A stretch of DNA of 32,732 nucleotides from Bacteroidales bacterium (GTDB lineage Bacteria > Bacteroidota > Bacteroidia > Bacteroidales > Marinilabiliaceae): contig DUOK01000122.1 of the NCBI GenBank assembly GCA_012838865.1, positions 1 through 32,732 of the forward strand, given 5' to 3'. A program made the translations under genes and the position numbers. Positions 1-6,823 of the stretch are shown piece after piece; position 1 is the stretch's first letter, and each line of letters opens with the position of its first letter. The notes under the pieces were generated by a model. The model was given only the letters and a program-made list of their open reading frames with translations. It made no database searches and was not told the origin of the DNA.

Positions 1-444
1 GCGGAGGTGGTGGGACTGATGTGTCTGCGGGTGTTCTATGTGGAGGATGACGCAGCGTATGAAGCCTTAAAACATCCGGCCCGTAAACTGGGGGAGGCTT
101 TTCAGAAGGTGAACTTTTTAAGAGATGCGCAGGACGACTACCAAAACAAGGGGCGCATTTACTTTAAGGACATTGACTTTGACCATTTTACTCCTGGAGT
201 CAAGCGAAAGATAGAGGCCGAAATTCAACACGATTTTAACGAAGCTTTTAAGGGAATTGTGCAATTAAAACCTCAGGTCCGGCTCGGAGTTTATCTGGCC
301 TACCGCTACTACCTCAATCTCTTCCACAAAATCAAATACGCCCAGCCGGAAGCCATTCTAAAGCAGCGCTACCGGGTCTCCAATCCCCAAAAAGGCGTAC
401 TCATGTTCAAGGCCTCCCTACGCAACGCCGTGGGCCTGTTTTAA
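1..444 (+). CDS. crtB: Phytoene/squalene synthase family protein, C-terminal part (5' end outside window)
   Basis: The frame is open from base 1, so the gene starts upstream; 147 residues are visible. The opening AEVVGLMCLRVF and the block NFLRDAQDDYQNKGRIYF match the second substrate-binding region of trans-isoprenyl diphosphate (head-to-head) synthases. In this family, NxxRDxxxD-type aspartates bind Mg2+ and the prenyl diphosphate. Phytoene synthase condenses two geranylgeranyl diphosphates as the first committed carotenoid step, on the cytoplasmic face of the membrane. The N-terminal half with the first Asp-rich motif is not visible, so squalene or dehydrosqualene synthase cannot be excluded; a carotenoid role is an inference. 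The protein ends in KASLRNAVGLF, and the DNA coding for this end is repeated at 1061-1104, beyond the toxin-antitoxin genes. Confidence 0.85.
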   Translation, partial: AEVVGLMCLRVFYVEDDAAYEALKHPARKLGEAFQKVNFLRDAQDDYQNKGRIYFKDIDFDHFTPGVKRKIEAEIQHDFNEAFKGIVQLKPQVRLGVYLAYRYYLNLFHKIKYAQPEAILKQRYRVSNPQKGVLMFKASLRNAVGLF

Positions 445-452
445 AAGAGGTA
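409..452 (+). repeat. Direct repeat copy A spanning crtB 3' end
   Basis: This 44-base segment matches 1061-1104 at 39 positions by eye. It contains the last 11 codons and stop of crtB. On the opposite strand it also encodes NYLF-stop, the same ending as the outer-membrane protein gene at 1093-2430. The two copies flank the toxin-antitoxin pair, with starts 652 bases apart. Confidence 0.8.
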
Positions 453-453
453 A

Positions 454-741
454 TTACAGATCTGAAGGCTTTTGATAATTGTTCCAGAATCTAAGCAATT
501 CAACCGTATCAAACTCCAAAAGTCGGTAAAATAATGAAACCTGGGAGCAAATAACACAACGATAGACTCCAGGCATATCGGTTTTCTCAAACTCGACATT
601 TCCTCGTTTAAGGAGCTGTTCAACATGATCTGCTGCATCGATAAAATTTTGAGCCGTTTGCTCCGACCATTCCATCAACAAATAGTCGATATTGTCATAA
701 TAGTCCTGCCTGGCAAGGGAGGTCCAGCAAATCCGCCTCAT
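454..741 (-). CDS. ParE/RelE-family toxin of a type II toxin-antitoxin module
   Basis: A 95-residue protein with the ParE/RelE fold pattern: an N-terminal beta strand (RRICWTSLARQD), an Asp/Tyr-rich first helix (YYDNIDYL), a central MPGVYRCVI strand, and the characteristic end ELLRFWNNYQKPSDL, equivalent to the usual RFWDNRQDP tail of this family. RelE members cleave mRNA on the ribosome and ParE members poison DNA gyrase; the sequence alone does not separate the two. The ATG start overlaps the antitoxin stop by four bases (ATGA), so translation is probably coupled. The gene ends 9 bases from crtB and runs convergently with it. Homologues are usually silenced by the upstream antitoxin. Confidence 0.85.
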   Translation of the reverse strand: MRRICWTSLARQDYYDNIDYLLMEWSEQTAQNFIDAADHVEQLLKRGNVEFEKTDMPGVYRCVICSQVSLFYRLLEFDTVELLRFWNNYQKPSDL

Positions 742-983
742 TTGAATCGCAATTTTGGAAATCGCTTTTGAGCCTCTTCCTTCACATCTTGAGACGAATA
801 TCCTTCTTCCCGCTCACTGGCTTCGAGGGCAGCATCTATGGCGCGACGTTCTGATACAGAGAGCTCATACACGCCTTCTTCCTGAAGCAAGGCCAGAACC
901 TTATGATAGAACGCTTCCAACGCCGCCTCCTCCAACTTATCTATCCGTCTAAACAACTCCAGTTTTAGCTCAGCTGTATTCAT
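738..983 (-). CDS. Antitoxin partner of the ParE/RelE toxin
   Basis: An 81-residue, highly charged, helical protein directly upstream of the toxin, overlapping it by four bases, which is the standard antitoxin-first order. The ATG at 983 is preferred over a TTG one codon upstream because AAAGGA lies at a suitable distance. The N-terminal half (LKLELFRRIDKLEEAALEAF) is amphipathic. The C-terminal half (SERRAIDAALEASEREEGYS) resembles the toxin-wrapping tails of small addiction-module antitoxins commonly paired with ParE-like toxins in Bacteroidota. No obvious ribbon-helix-helix or helix-turn-helix motif is visible, so DNA-binding autoregulation is not demonstrated. The family identity rests mainly on gene context. 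Confidence 0.75.
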   Translation of the reverse strand: MNTAELKLELFRRIDKLEEAALEAFYHKVLALLQEEGVYELSVSERRAIDAALEASEREEGYSSQDVKEEAQKRFPKLRFK

Positions 984-998
984 CAAAATCCTTTTTCA

Positions 999-1030
999 CC
1001 AAGTTAGGAAAAAATAGAAACAGCGACAAA
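999..1030 (-). promoter_or_regulatory. Putative Bacteroidota-type promoter of the toxin-antitoxin operon
   Basis: On the minus strand TTTG (1027-1030) is followed after exactly 20 bases by TAACTTGG (999-1006), a 7/8 match to the Bacteroidota -7 element TAnnTTTG. The antitoxin ATG lies 16 bases downstream of the -7 box, giving a very short leader. The promoter lies inside the inserted segment, so the module carries its own transcription start. Confidence 0.45.
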
Positions 1031-1060
1031 ACAATCACCGCATATTCCATAATCGCATTA

Positions 1061-1096
1061 AAAGCCTCCATACGCAAGGCTGTGGGCTTGTTTTAA
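1061..1096 (+). pseudogene. Remnant of a second phytoene-synthase 3' end
   Basis: In the plus strand this reads KASIRKAVGLF-stop, compared with KASLRNAVGLF-stop at the end of crtB. Of the five base differences in the 44-base repeat, three are synonymous in the crtB frame; the other two give L to I and N to K. The frame stays open upstream to about 986, but convincing similarity to crtB stops at 1061. No start codon or gene body exists, so this is a tail fragment only. Confidence 0.7.
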
Positions 1097-1104
1097 AAGA
1101 GGTA
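1061..1104 (+). repeat. Direct repeat copy B, overlapping the Omp85-type gene 3' end
   Basis: Second copy of the 44-base sequence at 409-452. Here the crtB-like stop (TAA, 1094-1096) overlaps the opposite-strand stop of the outer-membrane protein gene (1093-1095) in the tetramer TTAA. This suggests that the two genes were originally convergent with overlapping stop codons before the toxin-antitoxin segment arrived. Confidence 0.8.
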
Positions 1105-2430
1105 GTTGAGTCCGATGTAGAGCCCGGAGCTGCCGTCCTGGCTCTTTACAGCGCGACCATAATCTACCGCCACAATAAAATTGCGGTTCATGGCAATACG
1201 CAGCCCCGCACCATAACTCACATGCAGGGCTTCGGCACCAAAGTCAAAATAAGCGGCATCGGCTGCCTGCTCTGCACTTAAACGCTCTTCTACATCTATT
1301 AGGCTGGTGGCGCGACCGGCATCCAGAAAGCCGTTTACGCCCAGATAAAAATCCTGATTGATCAACTGAAAGTACCAGGCCTTCCAGCGCAATTCAAAAT
1401 TGCCGAAAACCATGCCGTCGCCTACAATGCGATTGCGCATGATGCCCCGCAGGGTACGGGCGCCGCCCAGTCCGGTCGACGAGGCGCCGGTCATTACGGA
1501 GGTGACGACTTGCGATTGGTAATAAAAGGGGACCTCACCCGCCAGGGTTTGCTGCCAGCCCAACCGGTAAGCAAAGGCCAGATCGTCGGGCACCAGGGTG
1601 AAGTACTGCCGGTGGGTCAGGGCCAGCTTCAGGAATCCGCTTTCTGCTCCCAGAAACTCCGGTGCCCCGACCAGAACAGCCTCGGTCCATACCCCCTTCA
1701 TGGGATGGGGGCGATTGTCGCGGGTGTCGTACACGAAGCCGGCTTTTAATTCGGGGACGAAGCCGCCGTCGGCTTCGTCGGCGGTAATAAGACCCCACTC
1801 CTGATAGCGCTCAAACAAACCGGGTTGCTCCGATACCTGCGGAAGCTTGTCCGCATCGGACTGACCCTTGTTCAGTTTGTCTACATCTACCGAGGCGAGT
1901 TTAAAATTCAAAAGGTTCATACCGGCCAGCCAACGCCAGGGACCATCGCCCAGGGGGCCCTGAAAGTCGGTCTTGAAGCGAAACAGGCGCTGGTCCATTT
2001 TATAAAACATACGACTGCGGTAGTCCGGCGAACGGTCGTCTTCCCAGGCGCTGTTGTAAACCGACTCATAGCCGTTGAAGCCGTAGAAATCGTAGGCCTG
2101 CTCGGGCATATAGGTCACGTCGGCCGTCAAACGCACGCGTCCCAGCAAGCGGTCTGAGTCGTAGTAGAAACGATAAATACCGCTTCCGCGGGTGTAACGC
2201 GACACCTCAAAATACAGGGAGTGGTCGTAAAGCGGAAAGCGACTGCCGTCGCCATAGTTATAGAGGTTCACCAAACCGCCGTATTGAAAACCCAGGTCGG
2301 CGTCAAAAGAGACTGCCGGCAAAACGCCGAAATTCCATCCACTTTTCCCTTCCTTCTTTTCAGCACCCTCCTGGGCCGACAAGGATAAGCCCACCAACAA
2401 GAACAGTGCGACCAGAAATACCTTTCGCAT
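1093..2430 (-). CDS. Omp85/BamA-TamA family outer-membrane beta-barrel protein (surface antigen D15-like)
   Basis: About 445 residues. The start is taken as ATG at 2430, since the only upstream option in frame is TTG (2439). MRKVFLVALFLLVGLSLSAQ is a clear Sec signal peptide. The rest is alternating aromatic/hydrophobic beta-strand sequence. GFVYDTRDNRPHPMKG is the DxRDN-x-P-x-xG turn typical of Omp85-family barrels, and the protein ends in Phe (LNYLF), the outer-membrane assembly signal. There are no visible POTRA domains, so it is a short barrel-only member like many Bacteroidota proteins of unknown cargo, not BamA itself. It follows the LiaF-like gene after 10 bases and is probably co-transcribed with it. 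Its stop overlaps the crtB-like remnant. Confidence 0.8.
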   Translation of the reverse strand: MRKVFLVALFLLVGLSLSAQEGAEKKEGKSGWNFGVLPAVSFDADLGFQYGGLVNLYNYGDGSRFPLYDHSLYFEVSRYTRGSGIYRFYYDSDRLLGRVRLTADVTYMPEQAYDFYGFNGYESVYNSAWEDDRSPDYRSRMFYKMDQRLFRFKTDFQGPLGDGPWRWLAGMNLLNFKLASVDVDKLNKGQSDADKLPQVSEQPGLFERYQEWGLITADEADGGFVPELKAGFVYDTRDNRPHPMKGVWTEAVLVGAPEFLGAESGFLKLALTHRQYFTLVPDDLAFAYRLGWQQTLAGEVPFYYQSQVVTSVMTGASSTGLGGARTLRGIMRNRIVGDGMVFGNFELRWKAWYFQLINQDFYLGVNGFLDAGRATSLIDVEERLSAEQAADAAYFDFGAEALHVSYGAGLRIAMNRNFIVAVDYGRAVKSQDGSSGLYIGLNYLF

Positions 2431-2440
2431 AAAAAACAAT

Positions 2441-3142
2441 CTAGTAATTCAACACTTCGCCTCCGCCCAACACACAGGAGCCTTTTATGAGCAAAACACC
2501 CGGGGTAGAGGGTTGATCGCCACCCATCAAACGCTTGTCGCTAAAACTGCCCAGTACATTACTGACGTCGATCTGCACCTGCCAATTACGGGGTACAAAT
2601 ATCTTAACATTACCCAATACGGCCGACACGTCCAAAACGGCACCCTGGTCGGACAAGCGGGCTTCGGACAAATGAAGCATACAGGATCCTAAAACAGTGG
2701 TGACCTCTCCGCCCCTGAAATTGGCGGAGCGACTCCAAATACTGGCATTGCCCAGCACGGTGGTCTCATCGAGCACATCCTTTTGGGCCTCCTTAGGCAC
2801 CTCATCCTTTTTAGTTCCGGGCCCTCTGCGGCCCCAGAGCATGGACAAGCCACCCACAATCAACAGCACGGGCCAAAAACGCCAGAAGTCGTACCAATCA
2901 AAATTGTGCAAAATACGGGGCAAGAGAAAATACACGCCGATTAGGGTGAAAATTAAGCCCACAGTACGCTGTCGGTGAATGAAATTGATGAGTCCCACCC
3001 CCACCAAAATCATGGGCCAGCTGACAAGAACCCTGCGCCAGGGCCAGGGAAGTAATTCCAGGTTGGCCAACAAAAGAATTATACCTGCCAATACAATAAC
3101 GATCCCGGTACCAAATCGTTTGGATGAATGAATGTTTTCCAT
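2441..3142 (-). CDS. LiaF-like membrane protein (four-helix membrane domain plus C-terminal beta domain)
   Basis: About 233 residues from ATG 3142; a GTG at 3148 is an alternative. Residues 10-100 hold four membrane segments (GIVIVLAGIILLLANLELL, LVSWPMILVGVGLINF, VGLIFTLIGVYFLLP, FWPVLLIVGGLSMLWG), as in DUF5668-type modules. A charged linker (GPGTKKDEVPKEAQKD) leads to a repetitive beta-rich domain with recurring VLGN/VLGS turns (TTVLGNASIW, TTVLGSCML, SAVLGNVKI, SNVLGSF). This is typical of the LiaF C-terminal/DUF2154 adhesin-like fold. LiaF in Bacillus inhibits an envelope-stress kinase; the role in Bacteroidota is not established, and no LiaS/LiaR pair is adjacent. It is the first gene of a two-gene unit with the Omp85-type protein. 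Confidence 0.75.
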   Translation of the reverse strand: MENIHSSKRFGTGIVIVLAGIILLLANLELLPWPWRRVLVSWPMILVGVGLINFIHRQRTVGLIFTLIGVYFLLPRILHNFDWYDFWRFWPVLLIVGGLSMLWGRRGPGTKKDEVPKEAQKDVLDETTVLGNASIWSRSANFRGGEVTTVLGSCMLHLSEARLSDQGAVLDVSAVLGNVKIFVPRNWQVQIDVSNVLGSFSDKRLMGGDQPSTPGVLLIKGSCVLGGGEVLNY

Positions 3143-3183
3143 GGCCACTGCATATTATTTAAACCTAAGATTTATTTCTGCCT

Positions 3184-3191
3184 CAAAAATA
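3184..3191 (-). promoter_or_regulatory. Putative -7 box for the LiaF-like/Omp85 operon
   Basis: TATTTTTG on the minus strand, a full match to TAnnTTTG, about 40 bases upstream of the LiaF-like ATG. A TTG lies about 22 bases further upstream in place of a clean TTTG. Confidence 0.35.
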
Positions 3192-3260
3192 AGGAAGTAA
3201 GTCGACATCTTCGCAATTTTTTGAATACTTAAAAATGCTTAAAGCACATAAACCTTTTGA

Positions 3261-3268
3261 CATCTTTG
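3261..3268 (+). promoter_or_regulatory. Possible -7 box for the TonB receptor gene
   Basis: CATCTTTG is one base from TAnnTTTG and lies 15 bases before the ATG at 3284. No TTTG is seen at the expected -33 position, so the call is weak. TTTGACATC (3256-3264) is shared with the region before the next gene (5720-5728). Confidence 0.25.
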
Positions 3269-3283
3269 GCAGTTTTATTGATT

Positions 3284-5644
3284 ATGCGCGCACTTATTCT
3301 GGTTTGGGGACTCCTTTTGTGGTCGTTAACGCTGGCGGGACAGTCCTACCACGTGGCGGGACTGGTACTTGACGAGCTGAATCAGCCTATGCCGGGCTGC
3401 TATGTACGCAGCAACGGAAGTGCTGCCGTGACCGACGTCAACGGCCGCTTCATTTTCAACCACCTGAGTAAGGAAGAACTGCATCTGGAAGTCTCCTTTC
3501 TGGGCTACCTGCCCTTCGACACGCTGCTGAGGGCAGATGGGCACCACCACCTGCGCATCAACCTTAAGCCCGATGCCGTTCAACTGGCCGAAGTGGAAGT
3601 GGAAGGCCGCCGCCTGCAAACCGCATCAAACCAAAGCCGCACCCTGGTTCAGACCCTGGAGCTGGACCGACAGCACAGCGGCACCCTGGTACGCACCCTC
3701 GACCGCCAGGTGGGTTTCAACAGCATGGACATTGGAGCCTCTGCCTCTAAGCCCGTTATTCGGGGCATGAGTTTTAACCGGGTGGTGGTGGTCAGCAACG
3801 GCGTGAAGCAGGAAGGCCAGCAATGGGGCGCCGATCACGGTCTGGAAATGGACCCCTTTTTAAGCGAGCAGGCCGAAATCATCAAAGGAGCCGCCTCCCT
3901 GGAATACGGCAGCGATGCCCTCGGGGGCATCCTGCAACTGACCAGCAACCGCATTCCCGCAAAGGGCCTCAGCGGAAAGCTGCAACTCTTGGGCAAAACG
4001 GTGAATGAAACCGGGGGAATCTCGGCCCTGCTCCAGGGCAGCGATGGCCGCTGGTTTTTTAAAGGCCGCGCTACCGCCCTGGACTATGGCGACTATCGGG
4101 TGCCGACCGATACGGTGGTTTACCTCACGCGCCAATTGCCCATTCACAAGGAACGTTTGAAAAACACGGCCGGGCGGGAAATGGACGGCTACCTCCAGTT
4201 GGGAAGGACCGGTGACCACTGGCGCAGCAGTGTGTCGCTCAGTCGGGTGGACCAAAAATCGGGCTTTTTTCCGGGCGCACATGGGGTGCCCGACGCCCAG
4301 CGCGTTGCCGACGACGGCAACACGCGCAACATCGACTTCCCCCATCAAGAGGTGCGTCACTGGAATGTGACTTCCAACACCCTGGTACAAACCCCGCATT
4401 CGGCCCTCTCCCTGGATGCCGGCTACCAACGCAACCACCGGCAGGAATGGTCGGAGTTTCACACGCATTACGGTACGCAGGAGGCACCGGACGAGCAGGC
4501 CAATCTGGAACTGGACTTTTTACTGGAGACCTGGAGTGCCAACGCAGGCTGGAACTTTCGTGTGACCCCCAAATATGCCTTTACCCTGGGCGGGCAATAC
4601 CAGTATCAGCAAAACCAATCGGCCGGCTACAGCTTTTTACTGCCGGAGTTTGAGCGCCAAAGCAGGGGCCTTTTTCTGAAACACGATTATAAGCTGGGAG
4701 AGCATTGGGTATTGAACGGGGGACTGCGTTACGACTGGGTGGATTTACAGACGGAGGGTTACTACGACCCGCTACTGTTTGCCTACCTTGTGGAGCGGGG
4801 GCAGACCAACGAGACGGCTGCGGCCTATGCGCAAAGGGCTGCCAACAGCAAACGAAACTTTGGCGCGCTTAGTTGGGCGGGGGGATTAAGTTACCGGCCT
4901 GTTGAGGGACTGAAACTGGCCCTGAATCTGGGAGAGAGCTTTCGTGCTCCCACACCCAACGAACTCACCACCAACGGGGTGCACCACGGGGCCTTTCGAC
5001 ATGAGCAAGGTTGGGGCGACCTTTCACCCGAACGGGGTTTTTACACCGATGTGCTGGTCGAATACCAACAGGAGGAGCGACGCCTCAGCCTCTCGCCCTA
5101 TCTCTACCATTTTTCCAACTACATTTTCCTGAATCCCTCCGGCACCTGGAGCCTCTTGCCGCATGCGGGGCAAGTGTACCGTTACACCGAAAGCGAGGCG
5201 GTGTTGACTGGTTTGGAGCTGCAGTACAGCGACCGCTATGGCGAACATTGGCAAGTGGAACTCAACGGAGAGTGGATCTACAATTATCAGCGGGGCGACA
5301 ATGCTTACCCCCTGCCCTTTTCGCCCCCGGCCAACCTCTTTGGGGAGTTGAGCTACCTGCACACCTTTTCGCCCAACCGCGAGCCCATACGCTGGAGCCT
5401 CAACACCAAGGCAGTGGCAGCACAAAACAGGGTGGCACGCAACGAAGCCACTACCCCCGGTTACCTCCTGCTGGGCGCCGCCATCGGTCTGCCCCTGCGC
5501 GCCGGTCGCTTGCCCATGGAGCTGAACATTCAGGTGCAAAACCTGCTCAACACCCGCTACTACAACCACCTGAGTTTTTACCGGCGACTCGAAATTCCTG
5601 AGCCGGGACGCAATGTCCAGGTGTTGCTCAACATCCCGTTTTAA
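3284..5644 (+). CDS. TonB-dependent outer-membrane receptor, probable metal importer (ZnuD-like)
   Basis: 786 residues from ATG 3284, chosen over an upstream TTG (3257) because MRALILVWGLLLWSLTLAGQ then forms a signal peptide. Order: signal; carboxypeptidase-regulatory-like beta domain (about 22-110, VAGLVLDELNQPMPG ... LPFDTLLRADG); plug domain (about 120-230, with PVIRGMSFNRVVVVSNGVKQ and EIIKGAASLEYGSDALGG); and a 22-strand-type barrel ending in Phe (VLLNIPF). The plug sequence RGMxxNRVxVxxNG with a following DH resembles ZnuD-type zinc receptors, and a surface-loop candidate holds His residues (EFHTHYG). Substrate choice (Zn, Cu, Fe or haem) is inferred. It is followed by a small Cys/His protein and a His-tipped lipoprotein, supporting a metal theme. 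Confidence 0.85.
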   Translation: MRALILVWGLLLWSLTLAGQSYHVAGLVLDELNQPMPGCYVRSNGSAAVTDVNGRFIFNHLSKEELHLEVSFLGYLPFDTLLRADGHHHLRINLKPDAVQLAEVEVEGRRLQTASNQSRTLVQTLELDRQHSGTLVRTLDRQVGFNSMDIGASASKPVIRGMSFNRVVVVSNGVKQEGQQWGADHGLEMDPFLSEQAEIIKGAASLEYGSDALGGILQLTSNRIPAKGLSGKLQLLGKTVNETGGISALLQGSDGRWFFKGRATALDYGDYRVPTDTVVYLTRQLPIHKERLKNTAGREMDGYLQLGRTGDHWRSSVSLSRVDQKSGFFPGAHGVPDAQRVADDGNTRNIDFPHQEVRHWNVTSNTLVQTPHSALSLDAGYQRNHRQEWSEFHTHYGTQEAPDEQANLELDFLLETWSANAGWNFRVTPKYAFTLGGQYQYQQNQSAGYSFLLPEFERQSRGLFLKHDYKLGEHWVLNGGLRYDWVDLQTEGYYDPLLFAYLVERGQTNETAAAYAQRAANSKRNFGALSWAGGLSYRPVEGLKLALNLGESFRAPTPNELTTNGVHHGAFRHEQGWGDLSPERGFYTDVLVEYQQEERRLSLSPYLYHFSNYIFLNPSGTWSLLPHAGQVYRYTESEAVLTGLELQYSDRYGEHWQVELNGEWIYNYQRGDNAYPLPFSPPANLFGELSYLHTFSPNREPIRWSLNTKAVAAQNRVARNEATTPGYLLLGAAIGLPLRAGRLPMELNIQVQNLLNTRYYNHLSFYRRLEIPEPGRNVQVLLNIPF

Positions 5645-5715
5645 AAACCTTTTTCCAATCCAAATGTTTTCTCTTCTTGCTTGGGTGCCTTACGCAAAAA
5701 AACAAGAAGTGGTAT

Positions 5716-5723
5716 TATCTTTG
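5716..5723 (+). promoter_or_regulatory. Putative -7 box before the small Cys/His protein
   Basis: TATCTTTG matches TAnnTTTG exactly and lies about 45 bases before the likely start. No TTTG is seen 20 bases upstream. CTTCTTG (5673-5679) and CAAGAAG (5703-5709) form a 7-base inverted repeat just upstream, which could be an operator or a weak stem. Confidence 0.4.
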
Positions 5724-5768
5724 ACATCCGTTTAAAGCATCTGAAAACCTAAAAGAAAGACCTTGCCG

Positions 5769-6143
5769 GTGGCACAAAAATGGAAAAACATGGCCCTTTT
5801 GCTCCTGCTCTCCTTCCTGATTACGGAGAGCGGCAAGAGCGTGCACTTTTTGTTTTTCCACCATCCCCAGGCCCATCAAGAATGCAGCGCCCATTGCAGC
5901 GACACCCAGTCCGCTGAAAACCTGCAAACCGAAGGGCCCACAGCGCTAAAATCTACCGAGGCACCCTGCCCCTACGAAAAAGTCAACTACTTTCCCTTTG
6001 AGGCAGCCCTGAGCCTGCTTCAGGTACGGCGGGTCGACAGACTTTACGAGTTTAGGCCCGCTGCCCCTTCTTTTTTCACAATCAGTCTGCCGCTCACACG
6101 CTTTTTGCGTGGTCCTCCCGCAACAGCCTCTTTTAGCGCATAA
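5769..6143 (+). CDS. Small exported or membrane-anchored protein with Cys and His residues, unknown function
   Basis: No family recognised. The start is uncertain: GTG 5769 is preferred because an AAGAAAGA stretch ends 8 bases before it; TTG 5763 and ATG 5790 are alternatives. The GTG form has about 124 residues. It opens with a basic stretch and one hydrophobic helix (MALLLLLSFLI), then FLFFHHPQAHQECSAHCSD, a dense cluster of four His and two Cys within about 20 residues that could bind a metal. A later Cys (EAPCPYEK) and an aromatic, Pro-rich tail follow. It lies between a TonB receptor and a DUF4625 lipoprotein on the same strand, so a part in metal capture or handling is a reasonable but unproven inference. 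The coding frame is supported by codon use and position rather than homology. Confidence 0.6.
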   Translation: MAQKWKNMALLLLLSFLITESGKSVHFLFFHHPQAHQECSAHCSDTQSAENLQTEGPTALKSTEAPCPYEKVNYFPFEAALSLLQVRRVDRLYEFRPAAPSFFTISLPLTRFLRGPPATASFSA

Positions 6144-6166
6144 ACCCTTCCCGAGGCAACACTCCG

Positions 6167-6202
6167 GGCAGGACGGATCGTGTTACACAACAGCGTCCTG
6201 CC
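6167..6202 (+). promoter_or_regulatory. Hairpin between the Cys/His gene and the DUF4625 lipoprotein gene
   Basis: GGCAGGACG (6167-6175) pairs perfectly with CGTCCTGCC (6194-6202). Inside the 18-base loop, TGTT and AACA can form a further short stem around ACAC. There is no T-run after it, so it is not a classical terminator; an mRNA-processing or leader element is more likely. Confidence 0.45.
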
Positions 6203-6232
6203 TGAACACAAACACTTTTAAACAAATACACC

Positions 6233-6682
6233 ATGTACAGCAAGTATATACTGGCCCTGCTGACGGGCCTCTTCCTGCTTTCGTGCAACGACGACGAAAG
6301 CACCGATACGACTCGTCCTGAGATCGAGATTCTGACTCCTGCCGACGACAGCCATTTTCATGCGGGCGACAGCTTTGAGCTGCGCGCGCAGCTCAGCGAC
6401 AACGAGGCTTTGGCTTCCTGGAAGGTGAACATCCATTTCAATGGAGACGGACACACCCACAAAAGCAGCTCAACGGAAGACACAGCAGTGGAGTGGGAAG
6501 CTGAGTGGACCGGCGACCTTGCGGGCAGCGAAACCTCGTTTTTGCTGGAACAGCCCATCGAAATCCCTGCAAACGCAGAACACGGCGAATACCACCTTGT
6601 AGTGATGGCCTTAGACCGTCAGGGCAATGAAACGGCTGCCTACAGCAGCTTTGAAGTAGAAGCAGAAGACCATCAACACTAA
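6233..6682 (+). CDS. DUF4625-type lipoprotein
   Basis: 149 residues. The signal ILALLTGLFLLSC ends in a lipobox with Cys18 as the lipidated residue, followed by acidic NDDES, as in surface-exposed or outer-membrane Bacteroidota lipoproteins. The mature part starts TTRPEIEILTPADDSHFHAG and continues with ELRAQLSDNEALASWKVNIH, an immunoglobulin-like beta-sandwich pattern typical of DUF4625. It contains GDGHTHKS and ends DHQH, so His residues sit both in a loop and at the C-terminus. DUF4625 proteins are often found next to TonB receptors; binding of a metal or metal complex for the receptor at 3284-5644 is an inference. It is the last gene before a strong terminator. Confidence 0.75.
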   Translation: MYSKYILALLTGLFLLSCNDDESTDTTRPEIEILTPADDSHFHAGDSFELRAQLSDNEALASWKVNIHFNGDGHTHKSSSTEDTAVEWEAEWTGDLAGSETSFLLEQPIEIPANAEHGEYHLVVMALDRQGNETAAYSSFEVEAEDHQH

Positions 6683-6703
6683 GAGAAGGCCTTAGTTTAC
6701 TAC

Positions 6704-6735
6704 AACGGCGCTCCCTTACCGGGGCGCCGTTTTTT
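6704..6735 (+). terminator. Rho-independent terminator after the TonB/DUF4625 locus
   Basis: AACGGCGC (6704-6711) pairs with GCGCCGTT (6724-6731), followed by an uninterrupted T-run to 6735. It lies 22 bases after the lipoprotein stop and separates this locus from the menaquinone operon. Confidence 0.85.
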
Positions 6736-6774
6736 GCCCCCTGCTGCACAAGGCAGCGGTGGGAATAAATTTAT

Positions 6775-6782
6775 TATCTTTG
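6775..6782 (+). promoter_or_regulatory. Putative -7 box of the menaquinone operon promoter
   Basis: TATCTTTG, followed by CAC, is a textbook Bacteroidota -7 element about 40 bases before the menF ATG and just after the preceding terminator. A TTTG at -33 is not evident. Confidence 0.5.
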
Positions 6783-6823
6783 CACGTTTGTAACCAACAG
6801 CCGGACACCGGGACGTAAAGCAC

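Noticed and set aside
454-983. Intact insertion sequence between the 44-bp repeats
   Set aside because: The segment encodes only the toxin and antitoxin; no transposase or terminal inverted repeats were found.
3860-4468. Minus-strand open frame of 202 codons
   Set aside because: Antisense to the TonB receptor barrel; no start context or domain.
5673-5709. CTTCTTG/CAAGAAG inverted repeat as a terminator after the TonB receptor
   Set aside because: The stem is only 7 bases with a 23-base loop and no following T-run; kept only as a possible operator note.
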